This document shows positions 58,659 to 64,000 of a stretch of 64,000 nt of DNA, in pieces. The notes under the pieces are model-generated. The model was not told the origin of the DNA, did not search any database, and worked only from the letters and a program-made list of their open reading frames with translations. Origin of the DNA: Phycisphaerales bacterium (GTDB lineage: Bacteria; Planctomycetota; Phycisphaerae; Phycisphaerales; UBA1924); NCBI GenBank assembly GCA_027019265.1, contig JALUWX010000119.1, positions 1-64,000 on the forward strand, given 5' to 3'. The first letter of the stretch is position 1; each line of letters starts with the position of its first letter. The translations under genes and the position numbers were made by a program.

Positions 58659-61202
58659 TCAGGCCGCCCGTTTCGTGGTCTGCTCGGAATCGAGGAAGTC
58701 GGGGATCTGATCGCCGGGCATGGGTTTGGCGAAGAAGTATCCCTGGACCATGTCGCACCCGTGGGCGAGGAGGGCGGTGACCTGAGACTGCGTCTCGACC
58801 CCTTCGGCGACGATCGTCATCCCGGAGTTGTGCGCGAGCTCGATGATCGCGTGGAGGACGGCGCCGATGTCTCGGTTGAGCTCGAGGTTGTTGATGAAGC
58901 TCCGATCGACCTTGAGCACGTCGAACTGGAAGTTGTGGAGCAGACTGAGCGAGGAATGCCCGGTCCCGAAGTCGTCCATCGCGATCTGGACACCCATCTC
59001 TCGGATCGCATCGAAGACCTCGATCATGGGCTCGGAGCTGCGCGGATCGACGATGGTGGACTCGGTGACCTCGATCTTGAGGTACTCGGGGTTGAGCTGG
59101 GTCCAGTCGAGGAGCGCCTTCAGGTTCGGGACGAACGAATCATCGATGATCTGACGCTTGGAGACGTTCACATTCACCGAGAGCACGGCGGCATCCTTGC
59201 GCCTCGAGTTCCAGACCATGATGTCCTGGACGGCGCGTTCGAGGACCCAGGATCCGATCGGGACGATCTGACCCGTGTCCTCCGCGATGTTGATGAATCG
59301 GTCCGGGCTGATCATCCCGAGCTCGGGGTGCTCCCAACGGATGAGCGCTTCGAACCCGCGCGTCTCGAGGGTGACGAGATCGATGATGGGCTGGTACGCG
59401 ACCCGGAGCTGGCCCTTCTCGATGGCCTTGTAGAGATCCTCTTCGAGGCGGAGACGGAGTTTCGCGTTTTCGTGCATCTGGTGATCGAACCCGACGACCC
59501 TCCCCTTCCCGTCGAGCTTGGCTTGGTACATGGCGGCGTCGGCGTCGCGGATGATGTCGTCGGGGTTGGTGTACCGATCATCGCTCATCACGAGCCCGAT
59601 GCTCGCCGTGGAGGTGACCTGGTGCCCGTCCAGATCGTGGGGCTCCTCGAAGACCTTGAGCAACCGATTCGCGGCCTCGTAGGCCTGGGTTTCGGACTCG
59701 ATGGGCGCGAGCACGACGACGAACTCATCGCCCCCGAAGCGCGCGGCGAGCTCGGTGGAGCGGAGCGTGGAGCGGAACCGGTCCGCGATGGAACACAGCA
59801 GCGCGTCGCCGGCGGCGTGGCCCAAGGAGTCGTTCACGAGCTTGAAGCGGTCGAAATCGAAGAAGAGGACAGCGAACTTGCGGCGCATGTCGTTGTGGTA
59901 TTCCTCGATCTCGCACGCGAGCGCCTTGCTGAACAGCTCCCGGTTCGCGAGCCCGGTGAGCTTGTCGTGCTGGGAGTCGTAGCGGAGTGTTTCATTGAGC
60001 TTGACCAGCTGCTCGGTCCGTTCGACGACGGTGTAGTCGAGTTTGTCGATCTGCTGCTTGAGTGAGTATCGCATGTCATCGACGGCGTGCTGGAGCTGCC
60101 CGATCTCGTCGTCGCTCGTGATCTCGATCTTCCGGAACAAATCCCCTCGAGCGACGGCGGTCGCTGACTCGACGAGCGATTGGATCGGTTTGCTGAAGTA
60201 CCGAGCGAGGATGATCGCCGTGATGGCGCAGATGAGGATGATGACGAGCCCGACGACGGTGAATCGTGATTGCTGCGCCCGCGCGTCGGCGAAGACCTCT
60301 CGCTGACCGAACTCGACGGCGATGATCCAGGGATAGACGCTCGACGGCATGTATACCCCGAGGACCGGTCCGTCCGGGGTGTTGTAGTTCCCCGACGAGA
60401 TCCGTCCGGTCGTCATCGCTGAACGGAGCCCCGGGGTTTTGGTGGGGATCTCAACGCTGTCGCCTTTGAGATGGACGACACGCGCCCCCGTGCTCGTGAC
60501 GAGCTCGATCCGTCCGGACTCACCGAGTTTGAAGTCCGAGCACAGCAGGTCGATGGTGCTCTGGATATCGATCTCGATCACGACGACCCCGATCGTCTCT
60601 CCGCTGCTCGAACGGACAGGGTGCATCGCGAGCTGGTGGTAATGGTCACGCTCCTCGAACCCGAAGAAACCCGAGACGTAGGGAGCGGACTTCGCGTGCT
60701 CGAAGCTTTCCTCGTTGGCGATCGATTGTCCGAAATGCGGGCCCTGGGTGTGCTCGATCAGTTCGATCGTCAGCCCGGGCTCGGACCAGCCCGTGGCCGG
60801 GGGGGAGAGGACGACATTCCCATCGAGATCGCAGAGGAAGACATGGTGCGCGTCGCCCCAGGCCGTCGCTTGGATCGTGGCGAGTTCCTGCGCAACCCGG
60901 ATGGTGTTCGAGTGCTCGGGACTCTCTCCGCTCGACAGGTCCGTCAGGTACTCGATCAGGGAGGGCATAGTCGCGAGCGCGCTGACGTAGCGCTCCATGG
61001 AAGCGATGTGCTCTTCGAGGAGCTTCTCACGAGCGCTCACGAGTTCGATGAGCTTCTCTTCTGTGTCAAGATTTGCTTGAGTGTGCGCGGCGTTGTTGAT
61101 CGCGGCGAGCCCGATCACCATGGGGATCGACGAAGCGAGGAAGAACGCGATCGCGATCTTCGCCGTGATGGATCGGGTGGGTGATCGGAGAAAGCGTCGC
61201 AT
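58659..61202 (-). CDS. Sensor GGDEF-EAL protein (c-di-GMP turnover)
   Basis: This 847-residue protein has TM1 (about 13-35), a periplasmic dCache-type sensor domain (about 36-312), TM2 (313-335), HAMP (336-390), GGDEF (about 405-570) and EAL (about 590-840). The GGDEF motif is intact at 490-494 and the EAL triplet at 618-620 is intact, with DDFGTG further on. The inhibitory I-site is degenerate: RSTE at 481-484 instead of RxxD. It may both make and destroy c-di-GMP in response to an extracellular signal. It is next to the HD-GYP gene and close to a polysaccharide-export gene. Confidence 0.95.
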   Translation of the reverse strand: MRRFLRSPTRSITAKIAIAFFLASSIPMVIGLAAINNAAHTQANLDTEEKLIELVSAREKLLEEHIASMERYVSALATMPSLIEYLTDLSSGESPEHSNTIRVAQELATIQATAWGDAHHVFLCDLDGNVVLSPPATGWSEPGLTIELIEHTQGPHFGQSIANEESFEHAKSAPYVSGFFGFEERDHYHQLAMHPVRSSSGETIGVVVIEIDIQSTIDLLCSDFKLGESGRIELVTSTGARVVHLKGDSVEIPTKTPGLRSAMTTGRISSGNYNTPDGPVLGVYMPSSVYPWIIAVEFGQREVFADARAQQSRFTVVGLVIILICAITAIILARYFSKPIQSLVESATAVARGDLFRKIEITSDDEIGQLQHAVDDMRYSLKQQIDKLDYTVVERTEQLVKLNETLRYDSQHDKLTGLANRELFSKALACEIEEYHNDMRRKFAVLFFDFDRFKLVNDSLGHAAGDALLCSIADRFRSTLRSTELAARFGGDEFVVVLAPIESETQAYEAANRLLKVFEEPHDLDGHQVTSTASIGLVMSDDRYTNPDDIIRDADAAMYQAKLDGKGRVVGFDHQMHENAKLRLRLEEDLYKAIEKGQLRVAYQPIIDLVTLETRGFEALIRWEHPELGMISPDRFINIAEDTGQIVPIGSWVLERAVQDIMVWNSRRKDAAVLSVNVNVSKRQIIDDSFVPNLKALLDWTQLNPEYLKIEVTESTIVDPRSSEPMIEVFDAIREMGVQIAMDDFGTGHSSLSLLHNFQFDVLKVDRSFINNLELNRDIGAVLHAIIELAHNSGMTIVAEGVETQSQVTALLAHGCDMVQGYFFAKPMPGDQIPDFLDSEQTTKRAA

Positions 61203-61347
61203 CGATGTGGATCCCTCAACCGAGAGACAGCGATGACCCCGAGCGGAACGAGGTGCCGATCCGCTCAGTCGGCAGAATCACGGGGGCGGATCCCATCCGA
61301 TCACACAGGATCGGGTCAGATTAGGGGTAACGGCTGAGAAGAAGTGA

Positions 61348-62451
61348 TTATCGGTTGTGGAACATCGAGATCTGCTTATCCGCGAGATAACTCGATCGGA
61401 CGAGGGGCCCGGACACCACGAGCTTGACTCCGGCGCGTTCGCCCATCGCGATGTATCGCTCGAACTCGTCGGGGTGGACCCAGCGATCGATCGGGAGGTG
61501 GTTGCGCGTGGGCTGGAGGTACTGGCCGATCGTGATGATGTCACAGGGCGCGCCGCGCGAGGGGTCGTTCTCGTCGCGCGGGCCGTCGTGATCGGACGTC
61601 ATCTCCACAAGGTCGTGGAAGAGCTGCTCGACTTCGTGCTCCCGCTCCCCGATCCCGACCATGATCCCGGTCTTCGCGACAGCGCCCTGGGCTTTGACCC
61701 GTTTGAGGAGTTCCATGGTGCGTTCGTATCGAGCGCTGGGACGGACGGCCGGGTGACAGCGCTTCACCGTTTCGAGGTTGTGCGCGATGATCTCGGGCTG
61801 CGCATCGATGACCATCTGGAGCGCGGCTTCGTCCCCTTTGAAATCCCCGATCAGGACTTCGATGGACATGTCGGGACAGGCGTCCCGGACCCGGAGGATG
61901 GTTTCTGCCCAGATCCCCGCGCCGCCGTCGGGGAGATCGTCTCGGTCCACGCTCGTGATAACGATGTGGTTGAGCCCGGCGCCGCGGAGGGATTCGGCGA
62001 CTCTCCGGGGTTCGTCTTTGTCCACGGCTCCGGGTTTCCCGGTTTTGACGTTGCAGAACCCGCACGCGCGGGTGCAGGTGTCGCCGAGGATCATGGTGGT
62101 CGCGACCCCACGGGACCAGCACTCCCCGAGGTTGGGGCAGGCCGCTTCCTCGCAGACGGTGTGGAGCGCGTGTTTCTTGACGGTTTCGCGGGTGCTCCGG
62201 AAGCCCTCGCCGTGGGGGAGTTTGGCTCGGAGCCAGGAAGGTTTTTTCTTGGGGTTCAGGTGATGGATCGCGCCGTCCTGGTTGTCGAGGATCATGGCGC
62301 TGAGCGAGACACTCGGACGGAGGGTCCGGATGGGGTCGCCACCGAGGGGTCTGGGGTGCCGTTCGAGGGTCCGCGCGATCCCGGTGCTGGGTGTTGGATT
62401 GGGCGCGGACGGGGTGGTCGGCGAGTGCTCGGATGCGGATTCGGAGGGCAT
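61348..62451 (-). CDS. lipA: Lipoyl synthase
   Basis: This radical SAM enzyme inserts two sulfur atoms into octanoyl groups on lipoate-dependent enzymes. The 367-residue protein has both clusters: the auxiliary CEEAACPNLGEC and the radical SAM CTRACGFC motif. 'MILGDTCTRACGFCNVKTGK' and the C-terminal 'SGPLVRSSY' serine region that binds the auxiliary cluster are also present. The first 52 residues are a Ser/Pro/Thr-rich extension not found in most LipA. I still use the ATG at 62451 because a TAAACT box ends five bases upstream, and no better start is supported; the ATG at 62295 is the alternative. Confidence 0.95.
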   Translation of the reverse strand: MPSESASEHSPTTPSAPNPTPSTGIARTLERHPRPLGGDPIRTLRPSVSLSAMILDNQDGAIHHLNPKKKPSWLRAKLPHGEGFRSTRETVKKHALHTVCEEAACPNLGECWSRGVATTMILGDTCTRACGFCNVKTGKPGAVDKDEPRRVAESLRGAGLNHIVITSVDRDDLPDGGAGIWAETILRVRDACPDMSIEVLIGDFKGDEAALQMVIDAQPEIIAHNLETVKRCHPAVRPSARYERTMELLKRVKAQGAVAKTGIMVGIGEREHEVEQLFHDLVEMTSDHDGPRDENDPSRGAPCDIITIGQYLQPTRNHLPIDRWVHPDEFERYIAMGERAGVKLVVSGPLVRSSYLADKQISMFHNR

Positions 62452-62456
62452 AACGG

Positions 62457-62462
62457 AGTTTA
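62457..62462 (-). promoter_or_regulatory. -10 box TAAACT, leaderless start of lipA
   Basis: On the minus strand, TAAACT ends five bases before the lipA ATG at 62451. Confidence 0.5.
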
Positions 62463-62688
62463 TGTCGGCGGGTTGGGCAATTCTCGAACGATCCGGGATC
62501 GGGGGCGTACGGAGAACACGCGGAATCTGCGCGGCTCGATGAGGTGTGGCCCGGATCTTCGAGATGAGTCGAGCCGGAGGATGGAGAGGACCGAAAAGAA
62601 CCTGATCTTCGGGTCTGGATCAACAGACAGGGTCTCGTGGTCGATGGCGAGACGGGCTCGGGCGCACTGGCGTGCGTGGTGACCCGGC

Positions 62689-62694
62689 TACACT
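62689..62694 (+). promoter_or_regulatory. -10 box TACACT of the export lipoprotein gene
   Basis: TACACT lies 53 bp before the ATG at 62748. The predicted leader of about 47 nt carries GAGGAG. Confidence 0.45.
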
Positions 62695-62747
62695 GCGTTT
62701 GCGGCGGATGGCGTCGCTTGGATCGAGCTTTGAGGAGCGATTCGGAC

Positions 62748-64000
62748 ATGGGTTGTCGAGACGAGAATACGAGCGGGCTGAAAGGCCTTGGCGCACGCAC
62801 GATCCGGACACTTACGGCCGGGGGCGCGTGCTTGCTCGCGCTAGGGGGGTGCAACACATATGACTCGTTCCTGAACCCGTCCGTGACGGGTCGCTGGGAA
62901 CGGACCCCGACCCGGGTTCCGATTCTGGAGCACCTTGCGGCGATCGAGGATCCGTCTGACCAGTGGGTCGAGTTCTCCGAGATCACGCGCGAGGATCTGA
63001 TCCCGCAGTCGGATGTGTACCGGGTTGCGCCGGGGGATGTGCTCACGATCACGGTCTGGGACCTGATCCAAGCGAACCAAGCGGAAACGCTCCCCCGTGT
63101 GGTGGACCCGAACGGGTATATCGAGATCCCCCAGCTCGGGCGGATTTTCGTGACGGGACGGACGGAGAAGGAAGTCGCGGACGCCGTCGCCGACGCGATG
63201 ACGGTTCTCGTGCTGGACCCGACGGTTTCGGTCGTGGTCGAGCAGCGCCGGGACCAGACGTTCCACTTGATGGGCAATGTCGCCGGACCCGGCGCGTATG
63301 TGATCCCGAGCGCGGACTACCGGTTGCTCCAGGGTCTGGTGGGCGCTGGGGGGATCCCGGCGTTCATTAAAGAGGTCTATGTCATCCGTCAGGTCCCGCT
63401 GAGCGATGATGCTGGACGGATCGCGCCCGAGGCGCAGCCCCAGCTCCCCGATTCTGGGGGTCCGAGCGGGGATGATCTGCTCGATGTGATCGATGATCTC
63501 TCGAGCCCGGCCGTGATGTCGGGACGGGCTTCAAACGGGCTTGTCGCGCCGAGTATGAACGTGCGCGATGAGGATCCCCCGATCGACCTGATCGATTCGG
63601 GGTCCGCGCCTTCGAGGACTGCTGCCCAGAGCGCCCAGAATCAGGGCGGATCGGAGTCGCAAGCGGTTCAGAACTCGCTCAGCCCGACCTGGCGATTCGT
63701 GGACGGGGAGTGGGTGCGCGAGTCGATCCCGGTGACGACTGGACGGACGATCGCGCGGGATGAATCGATGACCCCTCAGGATCTCCGGGGTGATCTGTTC
63801 ACCCAGCGTGTGATCCGGGTTCCGACGGAGCCGTTGCTGGCCGGCGATGCGCGGTACAACATCGTGCTCCGTCCTGGTGACATCATCAATGTGCCCCCTG
63901 CTCCGGCCGGGAACGTGTATGTGGACGGCGAAGTGAACCAGCCCGGGGTGTTTAACCTCCCGACGCTGGGCCGGCTGACCCTGACCCGGGCGCTCACGAG
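62748..64000 (+). CDS. Polysaccharide export lipoprotein (Wza/GumB-like), partial
   Basis: This ORF is open at the right edge of the window; at least 417 residues are visible. It starts MGCRDENTSGLKGLG, and the lipobox LALGGC has Cys at about 36. Next comes a Poly_export (SBB) domain: 'SDVYRVAPGDVLTITVWDLI', 'VVDPNGYIEIPQLGRIFVTG' and 'VAGPGAYVIPSADYRLLQGL'. SLBB-type repeats follow, including 'LRPGDIINVPPAPAGNVYVD'. It would form the outer-membrane channel for capsule or exopolysaccharide. A Ser/Gln/Asn-rich linker of about 130 residues (roughly 222-345) interrupts the SLBB region, which is long for this family. GAGGAG lies ten bases before the ATG. Confidence 0.93.
   Translation, partial: MGCRDENTSGLKGLGARTIRTLTAGGACLLALGGCNTYDSFLNPSVTGRWERTPTRVPILEHLAAIEDPSDQWVEFSEITREDLIPQSDVYRVAPGDVLTITVWDLIQANQAETLPRVVDPNGYIEIPQLGRIFVTGRTEKEVADAVADAMTVLVLDPTVSVVVEQRRDQTFHLMGNVAGPGAYVIPSADYRLLQGLVGAGGIPAFIKEVYVIRQVPLSDDAGRIAPEAQPQLPDSGGPSGDDLLDVIDDLSSPAVMSGRASNGLVAPSMNVRDEDPPIDLIDSGSAPSRTAAQSAQNQGGSESQAVQNSLSPTWRFVDGEWVRESIPVTTGRTIARDESMTPQDLRGDLFTQRVIRVPTEPLLAGDARYNIVLRPGDIINVPPAPAGNVYVDGEVNQPGVFNLPTLGRLTLTRALT

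Larger units (their letters stand above)
62452..62747. other. Divergent gap between lipA and the export lipoprotein
   Basis: No gene is seen in this 296-bp gap. It holds the lipA TAAACT box (62462-62457, minus strand) and a TACACT box (62689-62694, plus strand) upstream of the export lipoprotein. Confidence 0.5.

Noticed and set aside
61285-61320. Inverted repeat CCGATC/GATCGG after lipA as a terminator
   Set aside because: Only six pairs and no T-run on the lipA strand; too weak to call.

Overview
The window is GC-rich DNA of a free-living Gram-negative bacterium, most likely a member of the Phycisphaerae (Planctomycetota). The evidence is the style of its secreted proteins. These include a spondin-type protein ending in a VPAP...RRRR sorting tail, an M64 peptidase with a dockerin-like tail of two 'DFFDVSAFLQA' repeats, a DUF1573 protein, zinc-ribbon membrane proteins of the C-x2-C...CPECG type, and a prepilin-like protein. 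Both membranes are implied (LptE-like and BamD-like envelope proteins, a Wza-like exporter). The taxonomic placement is inference from family knowledge. I see no rRNA operon, CRISPR array, insertion sequence or prophage.

Layout. 0.1-8.6 kb: a secreted protein, gdhA, a zinc-ribbon membrane protein, ftsH, an lptE/bamD-like pair and the spondin protein. 8.8-14.8 kb: two LysR regulators (the first with the OxyR cysteine pair), acnA, an AT-rich gene that looks acquired, and a VOC protein. 14.8-20.5 kb: a 33-residue Lys/Ala/Pro-rich peptide, ppc, recQ and an acetyltransferase. 20.5-28.4 kb: terC and the membrane half of Complex I only (nuoJKLMN), with no nuoA-I beside it. 28.4-32.2 kb: pgsA, pgpA, a dihydrouridine synthase and a zinc-ribbon membrane protein. 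32.4-38.2 kb: the M64 peptidase, a DUF1573/rhodanese/MauE-like trio, rpsR, a GAF-type methionine sulfoxide reductase and a pseudouridine synthase. 38.2-44.5 kb: a beta-propeller protein, an esterase, a conserved unknown, an MFS transporter and fumarylacetoacetase. 44.5-47.8 kb: GT87, GT2 and methyltransferase genes and tRNA-Ala(UGC). 47.9-58 kb: an outer-membrane protein, a cyclophilin, a prepilin-like protein, an ECF sigma/anti-sigma pair, a large coiled-coil membrane protein, an unknown, an EVE protein and an S41 peptidase. 57.9-64 kb: HD-GYP and GGDEF-EAL genes (c-di-GMP), lipA, and the start of a polysaccharide-export lipoprotein cut by the window edge.

Two architectural habits run through the window. 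First, fourteen genes have a TANNNT hexamer, best read as a -10 box, ending only 5-8 nt before the start codon. This predicts leaderless mRNAs. In two cases the TAG stop codon of the upstream gene is itself the first half of the TAGGAT box, and in one case two divergent genes share the tetranucleotide CATG as overlapping start codons. Second, eleven gene pairs overlap by exactly 4 nt (ATGA, GTGA or TTGA). Other genes use strong Shine-Dalgarno sequences, so both initiation modes appear to coexist.
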